Shown here: piece after piece, positions 7,509 to 16,582 of the stretch
How positions within the stretch are numbered: position 1 is the stretch's first letter
Layout of the letters: every line of letters starts with the position of its first letter
From: Paenibacillus sp. FSL H7-0737
Lineage (GTDB): Bacteria > Bacillota > Bacilli > Paenibacillales > Paenibacillaceae
Direction: 5' to 3'
Length of the DNA stretch: 64,000 nucleotides
Assembly: GCF_000758545.1 (NCBI RefSeq)
Contig: NZ_CP009279.1
Coordinates: 5,704,001 to 5,768,000, forward strand
Made by a program: the position numbers and the translations under genes
The notes under the pieces: model-generated
The model's input: only the letters and a program-made list of their open reading frames with translations
What the model was told of the DNA's origin: nothing
Databases searched by the model: none

Positions 7509-9047
7509 TTGCCTAACTATAGCTCTTTTCAAGCGAATCCTGATAATCTAAGAACGCTTATATTCGGCCGAGATGCCTCGCTGATTGATCATCCGCTCAC
7601 TACAGATCCAAGCGGAAATCTAACAACGATTATCCTTGACGGCACCATTTCCAGCGTGCTCGGCGCTACGATCACCGCGGGTACTTTGTCCTCCGCAGGT
7701 ACAGTTACCAACATCCTTAACGGCACCATTACTAGCGTGCTCGGTGCTACAATTACTGCCGGTACTTTGTCCTCCGCAGGTACAGTTACCAATATCCTTA
7801 ACGGGACTATTACTAGCGTGCTCGGCGCTACGATCACCGCGGGTACTTTGTCCTCCGCAGGTACAGTTACCAACATCCTTAACGGCACCATTACTAGCGT
7901 GCTCGGTGCTACAATTACTGCCGGTACTTTGTCCTCCGCAGGTACAGTTACCAATATCCTTAACGGGACTATTACTAGCGTACTCGGCGCTACAATTACT
8001 GCGGGTACTTTGTCCTCCGTAGGAACAGTTACCAACATCCTTAACGGGACTATTACTAGCGTGCTCGGCGCTACGATTACTGCCGGTACTTTGTCCTCCG
8101 CAGGTACTATTACCAACATCCTTGAGGGCACCATTACCAGCGTGCTCGGTGCTACCATTACTGCCGGTACAATCACTAGTGTGCTTGGGGCAACCATAAC
8201 AGCAGGTACGTTATCATCCGCCGGAACAGTTACAAACATCCTAAACGGCACCATTACTAGCGTACTCGGAGCCACCATCACAGCTGGTACTTTGTCCTCA
8301 GCAGGTACAGTCACCAACATCCTAAACGGCACCATTACTAGCGTGCTCGGCGCTACCATCACAGCTGGTACTTTGTCCTCCGCAGGTACTATTACTAACA
8401 TCCTTGAGGGCACCATCACTAACGTACTCGGAGCCACCATCACAGCTGGTACTCTATCTTCCGCAGGTACAGTCACCAACATCCTTAACGGGACTATCAC
8501 TAGTGTGCTCGGAGCTACGATTACTGCTGGTACTTTGTCTTCTGCAGGTACAGTCACCAACATCCTTAACGGCACCATCACCAGCGTACTCGGTGCCACC
8601 ATCACAGCTGGTACTCTATCTTCCGCAGGTACAGTCACCAACATCCTTAACGGCACCATTACTAGTGTGCTCGGAGCTACGATCACAGCTGGTACTCTAA
8701 GTAGTGTCACTTCTATTTCACAACGCAGCTTTATAGAACAGACCACTACAGGTATTGCGACTGCTAATACCTATACACCTCTACCAGCCGTTACTACGAG
8801 CGTACTGGGAACGTATTCCTTCTTCATTAACAATACTGGGGCAAATCCGGTCAACACACGTGTGGAAATCAGTGCTGATGGAACGAACTATTTCGTCGAT
8901 ACCACGGGGGATAATCCTTTAGCAGCAGGCTCTATCGATGTCATCGTGCCAGCCAGATTCCTGAAATACACCCGCCTATCCTATCAATCAGCCAATTCTG
9001 GCTCTGCATCCACGATCAATGTAAGTTTCAATGCTCAGGGCACGTAA
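7509..9047 (+). CDS. Repeat protein with 27-residue Thr/Ser/Gly units, candidate surface or spore-appendage protein
   Basis: 512 aa from a TTG start with AAGGAAAGGACGAGG upstream. The start MPNYSSFQ echoes the MPN starts of the two genes across the gap. Residues 45-400 are tandem 27-aa units (GTITSVLGATITAG followed by a TLSSAGTVTNIL-type half), with 12 complete, one truncated to 13 residues and one partial. The alternating small hydrophobic/Thr pattern predicts a beta-solenoid. The last ~110 residues are a non-repetitive domain (GTYSFFINNTGANPVNTRVEIS), possibly of the DUF6385 type, though that is from memory. There is no signal peptide. Thr and Ser make up about 40% of each unit, making it a plausible O-glycosylation acceptor for the adjacent glycosyltransferases (inference). 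Confidence 0.85.
   Translation: MPNYSSFQANPDNLRTLIFGRDASLIDHPLTTDPSGNLTTIILDGTISSVLGATITAGTLSSAGTVTNILNGTITSVLGATITAGTLSSAGTVTNILNGTITSVLGATITAGTLSSAGTVTNILNGTITSVLGATITAGTLSSAGTVTNILNGTITSVLGATITAGTLSSVGTVTNILNGTITSVLGATITAGTLSSAGTITNILEGTITSVLGATITAGTITSVLGATITAGTLSSAGTVTNILNGTITSVLGATITAGTLSSAGTVTNILNGTITSVLGATITAGTLSSAGTITNILEGTITNVLGATITAGTLSSAGTVTNILNGTITSVLGATITAGTLSSAGTVTNILNGTITSVLGATITAGTLSSAGTVTNILNGTITSVLGATITAGTLSSVTSISQRSFIEQTTTGIATANTYTPLPAVTTSVLGTYSFFINNTGANPVNTRVEISADGTNYFVDTTGDNPLAAGSIDVIVPARFLKYTRLSYQSANSGSASTINVSFNAQGT
7641..8708 (+). repeat. 81-bp tandem repeat array
   Basis: Fourteen 81-bp units (one cut to 39 bp, the last to 57 bp) encode the 27-aa protein repeats. Units 1-2 and 3-4 are nearly identical as 162-bp blocks, suggesting recent block duplication. 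Downstream units differ mainly at synonymous sites. Confidence 0.95.
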
Positions 9048-9073
9048 TCCAAATGACCATCATATGTTGTAAC

Positions 9074-9109
9074 AAGAAAGAGTACATGGATATCCATGTG
9101 CTTTTTCTT
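9074..9109 (+). terminator. Intrinsic terminator of the repeat-protein gene
   Basis: A 16-bp stem (two G-U pairs) is centred on the palindrome ACATGGATATCCATGT and closes with a T-rich arm, CTTTTTCTTT. It separates the repeat gene from the glycosyltransferase operon and would leave the operon needing its own promoter or read-through. Confidence 0.8.
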
Positions 9110-9200
9110 TAACTATAAGGACGCCGAAGGCGTTTATGCTTGTGTCAGCAGCTATACATATGTGCAACAAACACATAATGCTTTCCAAGGAGGAACAACC

Positions 9201-11243
9201 GTGAATAATATTACGCTTGGCGTCCACCTCATCGTAAAAGATGAAGCTGATCTCCTACCTCACTGTCTCGCAAGCATAGCTGGTGCTGACGAAATTGTGA
9301 TGATCGATACGGGCTCTACCGACGAATCCATAGCTATTGCCGAAGCGTACGGGGCTAGAGTCTTCCAACGGGAATGGACAGACGATTTCGCGGCAGTTCG
9401 TAATGAAGGGCTCGTTCATGCCTCAACAAATTGGATTCTTATCCTTGATGCCGATGAGTGCTTGCAGACCCCACTTACAGAAATCCGCAGCCTTCTGCAG
9501 AACACACAAGCTCAGGCTTTTACAGTAAACATTGATAATTGGGTTGGCGTACGACCTGAAGATAAGGTAAAACACAGTGCAGTCCGCTTATTCCGAAATG
9601 GACAGGGTTATCAATATAGTGGAAGAATTCATGAGGGAATTGACACTTCAATCCTTAGCAAACATAACCTCTCGGCGATTGAGCACAGTCAACTTGAGAT
9701 TATACACTTTGGATATTTACCTGAAATCATGACACGAAAAGATAAAATCAATCGAAATAGACACCTGCTGCACCTCGCTTTAACCGAATATCCGGATGAT
9801 CCTTTCCACTCCTATAATTTAGCAGTAAACTTCTGTCAGGACGGTCGTCTTCTGGAAGCTGAGACGTTGCTTCGTCAAGGCCTTCACCATGTAGTACTCG
9901 AAGCCTCCTATCGTCCTACGATGATTAGGGATCTCTGTAAAATTTATCATGCTCAAGGAAAAATGAATGCGATTGACCCCTTGCTGATGATTGAACTGGA
10001 ACGTTATGGCGACTATCCTGATTTGCATTTTTTGTTAGGGCAATCTTTGGAGAGCCAAGGCCTTTTGGAACGTGCGCTATTAGCTTATCAACATGCAGAG
10101 TCCATTCCTGAGCATGAGGTGCTTAGCGGAAAATATGTATGTGAACAAGGAATGAGTACCTTTCGCCCCCTATACCGGATGGGTTTAATCTCACAGCGGC
10201 TTGGTCTTCTTGAGGATGCTGCGAGATTTTTTCATCGTGCACTTCAACACCATTCTTTATATACGCCCGCCTTGCAGGGGATTGCTGCTGCTTTTCAACG
10301 CTTAGCTGTCCCCGATGAGGAAATCGCAACTTTACTAATCCAACTCGTTCCCCCAACTACCTCAATCAGTAGATCCGCGATCATTGACAGTTTATATGAG
10401 ATAAACGCTTATGAGACCATAACTACCTTATCCCGAGATATTTTTCCATTGGAATTGGATACTGCATGTAGAATCATCTCATCACTCATCATCACCGGCA
10501 AGCTAGAAGACGCGAGTACAGCTATAGGGCAGATGACCTCACTGGCTTCCCAAGATCACCTTGGTTTAGAGCATCAAAAGCAGTGGTATACTCTTTGGGC
10601 CATTTGCCAATGGGAACGATATGGAGAATTTAAAAAGGACTTGCTCAACCATATATCAGGTGAACTTCGTTCTGGACTGGAATACATTGAGCGATCCCAA
10701 CGCCAACGAGTGGCATGTCCGGTAGAAATAGAGGTAGATCACATATATTCCTCATTCCTTTCCGACCTCATCGGGCAATCCGTAAAGCTGCATCAGCTCA
10801 CACTTAGTCATACTTTAGTGGACTTGTTCCCTGCTTATCGATCTGAATTTGCCACAGCATTATATAAAGAAGGGAATTGGCAGGCCGCAGGAGAGGAATT
10901 TATTGTACTTGTTCGTGATAAGATCGCCGATGCAAGCGTGCTTTTTTATATTGGTGAGATGATCTTTGACAAAGGGCATTATTCCGAAGCCAGTGAATGG
11001 TTTCAGCAAGCGCTGGAACAAGAGCCTGAGCATGAATCCGCAAGAATCGGCTTATCCCTCTGTTATCTTCAGCAAGCGAAGCTGAGTATGGAAGATGCTC
11101 TACAAAGTTTAAAGGATGCCCATGCTCATGGCCCCTTGCAGGAGGATATCGGAGCTATCCGTAAATCCATTACCTTGCTAAATCGTACATCTTGGCACAC
11201 TCAGTGGAGCTTCCGTCAGAGCGAAGGGAGGTCATCCCTATGA
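9201..11243 (+). CDS. GT2 glycosyltransferase with TPR domain (first of three in operon)
   Basis: 680 aa. The start is GTG at 9201 with AAGGAGG 7 nt upstream; the longer frame from 9096 would begin inside the terminator. Residues ~5-110 are a GT-A fold GT2 domain: HLIVKDEADLLPHCL, IDTGSTDES, NEGLVHAS and the metal-binding ILDADE motif. YSGRIHEGI and HFGYLPE follow, typical of the SunS-like/TPR group of GT2 enzymes. The remaining ~450 residues are TPR-like helical repeats (PDDPFHSYNLAVNFCQDGRL onward), probably binding acceptor protein. There are no membrane segments. It is translationally coupled to the next gene by an ATGA overlap. A protein O-glycosyltransferase role on neighbouring repeat proteins is inferred. 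Confidence 0.85.
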   Translation: MNNITLGVHLIVKDEADLLPHCLASIAGADEIVMIDTGSTDESIAIAEAYGARVFQREWTDDFAAVRNEGLVHASTNWILILDADECLQTPLTEIRSLLQNTQAQAFTVNIDNWVGVRPEDKVKHSAVRLFRNGQGYQYSGRIHEGIDTSILSKHNLSAIEHSQLEIIHFGYLPEIMTRKDKINRNRHLLHLALTEYPDDPFHSYNLAVNFCQDGRLLEAETLLRQGLHHVVLEASYRPTMIRDLCKIYHAQGKMNAIDPLLMIELERYGDYPDLHFLLGQSLESQGLLERALLAYQHAESIPEHEVLSGKYVCEQGMSTFRPLYRMGLISQRLGLLEDAARFFHRALQHHSLYTPALQGIAAAFQRLAVPDEEIATLLIQLVPPTTSISRSAIIDSLYEINAYETITTLSRDIFPLELDTACRIISSLIITGKLEDASTAIGQMTSLASQDHLGLEHQKQWYTLWAICQWERYGEFKKDLLNHISGELRSGLEYIERSQRQRVACPVEIEVDHIYSSFLSDLIGQSVKLHQLTLSHTLVDLFPAYRSEFATALYKEGNWQAAGEEFIVLVRDKIADASVLFYIGEMIFDKGHYSEASEWFQQALEQEPEHESARIGLSLCYLQQAKLSMEDALQSLKDAHAHGPLQEDIGAIRKSITLLNRTSWHTQWSFRQSEGRSSL

Positions 11244-12661
11244 ACCACTCAAGAAGAAAGCCACTAATTTCCTTATGCATGATCGTTAAGAACGAAGGAG
11301 ATAGCTTGAGCCAATGTTTAAAAAGCGTACGCGGAGTCGTCGATGAGATCATTGTAGTCGATACTGGATCCAACGACGCCACGGTTCAAATTGCCCTAAG
11401 CTTCGGGGCCAAAATCATACAACACCCTTGGAGCGGCGACTTTGCTGCTGCCCGCAACGCGGGTCTCCAGCAGGCCCATGGACAATGGATTCTTGTTCTA
11501 GATGGAGATGAGGAATTAAGTGAGGAGAGCAAGGGAGAATTACTGCTATGTGCCGAGCATATGGAGTACGAGGCATTTTTCCTACGCATTCATAATCATA
11601 AAGGGCTAACCCCCGCTTCACAGACGATCACCGTCAATCCGATTATTCGGATGTTTCGTAATCGCCCTAAGTACCGGTTTAGCGGTATCATTCATGAACA
11701 GATCGCTGAGGCTATCATAACAGCTACACCCCAGGCACCGATGCATTTGACCACTGTAGTCATCCATCATTATGGTTACGCAGAAGGGGTAGTCGTCAAG
11801 AAAGATAAAATCAAACGAAATGTCGAGCTGCTGAAAGAGCAGCTAAGGTTAAATCCTAAAGATCCTTTCCACCATTTTAATATGGCTGTTGAGTATATGC
11901 GTCTGGGGGAGTATCAACCTGCTCTAAAACATATCCAACAATCACTAGAAGAGGCACCGCCTGATACAAGTTACATCCACCTGCTGCACAAATATGAAAT
12001 TCGCTCGCTTGCAGAATTAAAAGATTATCCTGGGGCGCTTGCAGCTTGTGACCGTGGGATTAGCTCACATCCGGATTACCCAGACTTAGCTCATATCAAA
12101 GGGGCTCTACTCTTACAATTAGGTGCCTTTGCAGAAGCCAAAGTATCGTTGCTACAAGCGCTGGTCATCGGAGCTGCTCCTCCCGGCTACCATACTGAGG
12201 CTGGATTCGGTTCATATTTAACCTATTATATGCTGGGTCAATTATGTGAAGAGATGGGTGATGAGACCGAAGCCATTGCTTGTTACACCAAAACCGCACA
12301 GCTTCATCCCGAACCTACTCCCGTCATTGCCCGGCTACTACGAGCCCTGAAATGTGCAGGTCGTGAGAGTGAGATTTACGGTTGGTTCCACGCTCATCTG
12401 CCAGACTACACAGTGACTAAGAACAGGATTCTCCTAGAATTATTACAGAGTGAGGGATGTAATGAAGCAGCCGCACAGCTGATAAATGCCACAGAGCAGC
12501 CCATTTCTATAGAAGTGGCATTTAATCAAGCATCTGAGCAGGGGCGTTCACAGATTATGTTAGCGGATCGTCTGCTTGCTTCATTATCCTCTTCTGCTAC
12601 CTATTCACCAGCGGTCAAAAGAGTACGCCTAGCTCTTCCGCTTCCCAAAGTTTCAGAATAG
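11240..12661 (+). CDS. GT2 glycosyltransferase with TPR domain (second in operon)
   Basis: 473 aa from the ATG at 11240, which overlaps the previous stop as ATGA and has GGGAGG upstream. The GT2 core shows ISLCMIVKNEGDSLSQCL, VVDTGSNDAT, the ARNAGL motif and LDGDEE as the DxD-type site. RFSGIIHEQI and HHYGYAEGVVVKKDKIKRN lead into TPR repeats (NPKDPFHHFNMAVEYMRLGEY). It is the shortest of the three paralogues. The shared HEQI/HYGY elements place all three in one SunS-like subfamily whose known members glycosylate peptides or proteins. The donor sugar is unknown. Confidence 0.88.
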   Translation: MNHSRRKPLISLCMIVKNEGDSLSQCLKSVRGVVDEIIVVDTGSNDATVQIALSFGAKIIQHPWSGDFAAARNAGLQQAHGQWILVLDGDEELSEESKGELLLCAEHMEYEAFFLRIHNHKGLTPASQTITVNPIIRMFRNRPKYRFSGIIHEQIAEAIITATPQAPMHLTTVVIHHYGYAEGVVVKKDKIKRNVELLKEQLRLNPKDPFHHFNMAVEYMRLGEYQPALKHIQQSLEEAPPDTSYIHLLHKYEIRSLAELKDYPGALAACDRGISSHPDYPDLAHIKGALLLQLGAFAEAKVSLLQALVIGAAPPGYHTEAGFGSYLTYYMLGQLCEEMGDETEAIACYTKTAQLHPEPTPVIARLLRALKCAGRESEIYGWFHAHLPDYTVTKNRILLELLQSEGCNEAAAQLINATEQPISIEVAFNQASEQGRSQIMLADRLLASLSSSATYSPAVKRVRLALPLPKVSE

Positions 12662-12675
12662 GAGGGACGTTTCCT

Positions 12676-14625
12676 ATGACCACACCCGATATCACACTTT
12701 GTATGATCATTAAGAATGAGGCGAACCACCTGGAGAAATGCCTGTCTTCTGTGCAAGGAATCGTATCAGAAATCATCATTGTGGATACCGGGTCTGAGGA
12801 TAATAGCATAGACATAGCAACTAAGTTCGGTGCAAAGATCATCGATATGACTTGGGAGAATGATTTCTCGAAAGCACGAAACCTAAGTCTGAAGCATGCA
12901 ACTTCCTCTTGGATTCTAGTACTTGATGCCGATGAGGCTGTAGATCATTGGAGGAGGGAGCAGCTCCAGCACCTGCTGGACGCAGCGCATATTCACGGAT
13001 ATTGGCTACCCATTATCCACTATATCGGTGACGCCCCTGAAGCGGATTTTGTTACCGATCATGTCTGCCGCCTGTTCAGAAACGATAAAAGAATCATCTT
13101 TCGTGGAATCATTCATGAGGAGACGGCCAGCAGCATTTGGGAGCTTCCTGCGGGGGAGATCGCTTACGCTGAATTGCGTATTTATCACTACGGTTATTTA
13201 GAGGATGAACTACAGCACAAAAATAAATACCAGCGCAATTTAGCTCTCATCAATAGTGGTCTGCAGCTTCAACCGAACCATCTAATCCTTCGTTATGCAC
13301 TAGGGGTAGAGCATTATCAACAGGAACAATATCATGCAGCGGCAGATGTACTTCTTCCATTACTCGCTGATGTTCCAACCCAATCCGGGTATGCCTCCGA
13401 TATTTATCTAAAGACTGCCTATGCCTTACAACGATGTAACAGGCAGCAGGAATCTAAGGAAGTCTTTCATGCGGGGAGCTTATTGTTTCCTGATTTCACT
13501 GATTTATTAGAGGGCTATGCTGCTTTGTTGCTCGAACAAGGACAGCTTAGACAAGCTAGACACTTCTTGCAGCAAGCACTGAAGAGCGGAGATACAGCAC
13601 ATCCACATCCATCTTCTTCGGGAAGTGGAACGTATCGAACAGAACTACTAGCGGGCAGAGTATGCGAGAAGTTATTTCTATATCCAAACGCGCGGGAACA
13701 CTACGAGGATGCTATACAATTCAAACCAGATTATACGGATGCGTGGAAACAGCTTGTCCCACTAAGCCTGCTATCCGGAGAGAGGTTAAGTATGATCGCA
13801 TTGACCCGCTGCCATATCCACGCTCTCTCACCAATTACCTTAGGCTATCTTGTGCCCGCGGCGCTCAATGCTCGTGACTTTGAATGGCTGGTCACTCTCT
13901 CTTTTGCTTCGCAGCTACCGTTAGCCGTTCAAACCATTGTGCAGGCTTTCCTTGATTGTACTCAGCAGCAAGAGGGGGAACACACCCTAGCACCGCTTGA
14001 GCAGCTGCTTCATAATCCATCTATTCTCTCCGAACGTTCATCTATACTCGGCTATCTCTGGGCTTTGTCTTGCCGTGCTGGAGATACTGAATCAGCCATG
14101 AAGTGGCTTATCTCCATATCGCCATACAGACCGGGGATGCTAACAATTCATCATATCTTAACAGGTCGTTCTGACATTAAGCCTGCTCTTCCTGATCTGA
14201 GCTACGCTATGCAATTGCTGCTTCAGGTCGGTGCTTGGGATAGTGTATTATCGCTTTATCGACAATCAGAGGGCTCTTTATTCCAGTGGTGCAAGCTGCC
14301 GCAGCCCTTATACTATGGATTGCTTGAGGCTCCTATCCCCGTAAAGAAACAGTGGTGTTCCATCTATCTCAGTCAAACCCCTCATTATAATGCCTCGACG
14401 GACTGTGCCGAATGGCTATTATATGTGGCAATAGCTTGCTCCTGTGGGGAAACTCCAAAGATCGCTCAATCAGATGAAATGGCTTTGCGCAGAATCGGGG
14501 GAACTACCGCTGCAGTCGGTCTCTCATACTACAAGCTCATACTCGCGGCAAAAGCTTATCCCCATGGGATTTCCTCAGTTCAAATCCCATGGGGGCTGCT
14601 CGTCAGATCTGCCAGTCAGACCTAA
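12676..14625 (+). CDS. GT2 glycosyltransferase with TPR domain (third in operon)
   Basis: 649 aa, starting 14 bp after the previous stop with AGGAGGGACG upstream. The GT2 domain contains ITLCMIIKNEANHLEKCL, VDTGSEDNS, ARNLSLKHATSSW and VLDADEAVD. IFRGIIHEET and YHYGYLEDELQHKNKYQRN precede TPR-type helices (LILRYALGVEHYQQEQYHAAADVL). The extended C-terminal half is helical and not otherwise recognised. It is the last gene of the + strand glycosyltransferase operon and converges on the minus-strand operon only 26 bp away. Confidence 0.87.
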   Translation: MTTPDITLCMIIKNEANHLEKCLSSVQGIVSEIIIVDTGSEDNSIDIATKFGAKIIDMTWENDFSKARNLSLKHATSSWILVLDADEAVDHWRREQLQHLLDAAHIHGYWLPIIHYIGDAPEADFVTDHVCRLFRNDKRIIFRGIIHEETASSIWELPAGEIAYAELRIYHYGYLEDELQHKNKYQRNLALINSGLQLQPNHLILRYALGVEHYQQEQYHAAADVLLPLLADVPTQSGYASDIYLKTAYALQRCNRQQESKEVFHAGSLLFPDFTDLLEGYAALLLEQGQLRQARHFLQQALKSGDTAHPHPSSSGSGTYRTELLAGRVCEKLFLYPNAREHYEDAIQFKPDYTDAWKQLVPLSLLSGERLSMIALTRCHIHALSPITLGYLVPAALNARDFEWLVTLSFASQLPLAVQTIVQAFLDCTQQQEGEHTLAPLEQLLHNPSILSERSSILGYLWALSCRAGDTESAMKWLISISPYRPGMLTIHHILTGRSDIKPALPDLSYAMQLLLQVGAWDSVLSLYRQSEGSLFQWCKLPQPLYYGLLEAPIPVKKQWCSIYLSQTPHYNASTDCAEWLLYVAIACSCGETPKIAQSDEMALRRIGGTTAAVGLSYYKLILAAKAYPHGISSVQIPWGLLVRSASQT

Positions 14626-14638
14626 CCGACTGGCAGAT
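14607..14638. terminator. Stem-loop spanning the stop codon between convergent glycosyltransferase operons
   Basis: ATCTGCCAGTC at 14607-14617 pairs perfectly with 14628-14638 (11 bp). The TAA stop of the upstream gene sits in the loop. There is no clear T-tract on either side, so it may be a weak or factor-assisted bidirectional terminator or a 3'-end stabiliser. Confidence 0.5.
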
Positions 14639-14651
14639 TCGGATTTCAGAG

Positions 14652-15383
14652 CTATTCTTTCCATTCGATCAAATGGGGCTGCGCATCTAGAATGGACTGG
14701 TACTGCTCCAGACTCCCCCAGCGCCCCTCTGGATCAAGCTCCATATAACGCGAATATTTAAGTCGAAGCTCTTCCGGCGGAACCGCCCATCCATAATGCT
14801 TCACCCGCAGTTCGGCAAGAAAACCCGGTAATACAGAGTAAGAAAGCGGCAGCCTAGGAACATGATGATCCATTTTCGGGAAGAAATAATGAAAATTCGG
14901 CAAATATCGGACAAGTGTACGAGTATGCTTCGTATGGATATTCCAATGTTCATCTTCACGATAATGGGTGGTACCACCCCAGAAATCAAATAGCCGGAAA
15001 GATACCCAGTCATACACATCCTGATCAATCAGCCGTCTCATCTCCCGTTTAGCTGTCTCTTCATAGAACTCATCAGCGTCTACAGACAGGAGCCAATCCG
15101 GATTCGTAGATACCGCCAAATCCCATAATATCTGCCTTAGCTCCCACTCCCGATTAAACAAGGAGGTCTCCAGTGTCACAAGCTTCGTAACCTTGGCAAA
15201 AGAACGACATAACTGTGCCGTATGATCTGTACTTCCATCATCAACAACTACAATATCATCCACAAACTCACTCAGTTCTTCAAGTACCTGCTCCAGATAC
15301 CTTCCAGCTTCGTTTCGAACCTGCATCATAGCGGTCAAGCGGTTACCTGCTGTTTTGCGGAGAGGCCATCTATGACTACTCAT
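14652..15383 (-). CDS. GT2 family glycosyltransferase
   Basis: 243 aa from the ATG at 15383. The ATG overlaps the stop of the upstream gene as ATGA, and AAGGAG lies 9 nt before it. The GT2 signatures are LTAMMQVRNEAGRYLEQVL, VVDDGSTDHT and LLSVDADEFYEE. The C-terminal part (RVKHYGWAVPPEELRLKYSRYMEL) resembles glycosyltransferases acting on surface polysaccharide or protein. No TPR domain or membrane segment is present. It is the third gene of the minus-strand operon 18033-14652, which faces the three TPR-type transferases. Acceptor and donor cannot be read from sequence. Confidence 0.85.
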   Translation of the reverse strand: MSSHRWPLRKTAGNRLTAMMQVRNEAGRYLEQVLEELSEFVDDIVVVDDGSTDHTAQLCRSFAKVTKLVTLETSLFNREWELRQILWDLAVSTNPDWLLSVDADEFYEETAKREMRRLIDQDVYDWVSFRLFDFWGGTTHYREDEHWNIHTKHTRTLVRYLPNFHYFFPKMDHHVPRLPLSYSVLPGFLAELRVKHYGWAVPPEELRLKYSRYMELDPEGRWGSLEQYQSILDAQPHLIEWKE

Positions 15384-16582
15384 CCCTCCACTCTCCTTTT
15401 CAATCGTTTTACCGCCTCTTCTAGATCTGCCATCTCTGATAAAAGCGGCCACGCCTGATTGTCTTGCCCTGCCGCATTCAAGAAGCTGCGTATAGCCTCA
15501 TGCCGTCTGCCATGTAGCAAGTGTATTGTGCCTTCTATAACCCCATCTACACTTCCCTCCAAATCTTGCTGAAGCTCTAGCGCTTTTTCCCATTGGAAGG
15601 TCCGAATATAATTCTGAATCAATAACAGCTTCGCCTCTGAGGTAGTCAGCGAACTCAGAATTCGTACTGCCGCAGCTTCATCCTCATTCAAGCGAAACAG
15701 CTCTGCCCGGACAAGTTCGTACTGCCCGGAGTGAAGCCAGCCCCGCAGTCTTTCCGCATCCCGCTTCTCCTCAGCTGTAAATGCCGTAATCGTATATTGT
15801 TGAACAGCTGTTTCCAAATCCCCAGTCTTACCCTCTATAGCCGAAAAAAAGCGAAAATGTGAATGAAGGCAATCTAAATATTCATACAGCACCATGAGCT
15901 CAAAGGATTGCGTCAGATAGCGGTTTGCTACGGGATCCCCCAACAAGTACAGATAGGAAGCTGCCAAGTAATGTACAACAGGTTGACTGGGCAGCTTAGC
16001 ACACATGGAAATGTAATAATCCGCCCGCAACTCAAGCTGTATAGTAAACCAATTAGCAGGTGATATCGTTGAATCCTGCCACAAGTTCACTATGGCCTTC
16101 CTCCACAGTACCTCATAATCCGTAAGAAAATACAGCCGATCTCCCTGAAAGGTAGCTCCATAGGATTCCTGCTGATCCCCGCCGAGATAGAGCACACCTT
16201 CCCTGCGTAAGCTCTGCTCTAGATATATCCGTTCAGATCGGGTGGCTACAAGGTCAGCCTTTGCGCCAAGCAAACCGCTGTATTTATCCCATAACCACTT
16301 CTTTTCTTCTTCCGGGCAACGTTCTAGCAGAGCCACTACATAAGCTGCCTGCAAGGAGAGAACCTCTGTGAGCCAATAAGGAGAAGAGACAAGAATCGTG
16401 TATTGCTTCATGTTCAAAGAATAAATATCTGCAGCCGCAACTGCCCTAATCTGATTGTTAGTCTGCTGCTCACTGGTCATTCGTCCAGCAAAGCAGACCC
16501 CTTCCCGGTTGGGAAGAAGCTCTAGCAATCTTTTATATTCGTAGTCCTCCCAAGAACCTCCGCTTAGAATTAAATATTTCAT
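15380..16582 (-). CDS. Unassigned protein in glycosyltransferase operon, possible GT-B-like N-terminus and helical repeat C-terminus
   Basis: 400 aa, coupled by ATGA overlaps to both neighbours (16579-16582 and 15380-15383). The N-terminus (MKYLILSGGSWEDYEYKRL) looks like the start of a Rossmann-type fold, and the DLVATRSERIYLEQSLRR segment is reminiscent of glycosyltransferase group 1 proteins such as those acting on spore or surface glycans. The last ~180 residues are helical with TPR-like spacing (LLIQNYIRTFQWEKALELQQDL). No DxD or EX7E motif is certain. By operon position it probably serves the same glycosylation pathway, but I do not recognise the family with confidence. Confidence 0.7.
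   Translation of the reverse strand: MKYLILSGGSWEDYEYKRLLELLPNREGVCFAGRMTSEQQTNNQIRAVAAADIYSLNMKQYTILVSSPYWLTEVLSLQAAYVVALLERCPEEEKKWLWDKYSGLLGAKADLVATRSERIYLEQSLRREGVLYLGGDQQESYGATFQGDRLYFLTDYEVLWRKAIVNLWQDSTISPANWFTIQLELRADYYISMCAKLPSQPVVHYLAASYLYLLGDPVANRYLTQSFELMVLYEYLDCLHSHFRFFSAIEGKTGDLETAVQQYTITAFTAEEKRDAERLRGWLHSGQYELVRAELFRLNEDEAAAVRILSSLTTSEAKLLLIQNYIRTFQWEKALELQQDLEGSVDGVIEGTIHLLHGRRHEAIRSFLNAAGQDNQAWPLLSEMADLEEAVKRLKRRVEG

Noticed and set aside
7589..8746. Long antisense open frame (385 codons) over the repeat array
   Set aside because: It exists because the 81-bp repeat lacks stops in that frame. It has no ribosome binding site, and it reads through the repeats of a clearly coded gene.
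9096..9200. Earlier ATG for the first TPR glycosyltransferase
   Set aside because: This start would fall inside the terminator of the preceding gene and has no ribosome binding site. GTG at 9201 has AAGGAGG at ideal spacing.
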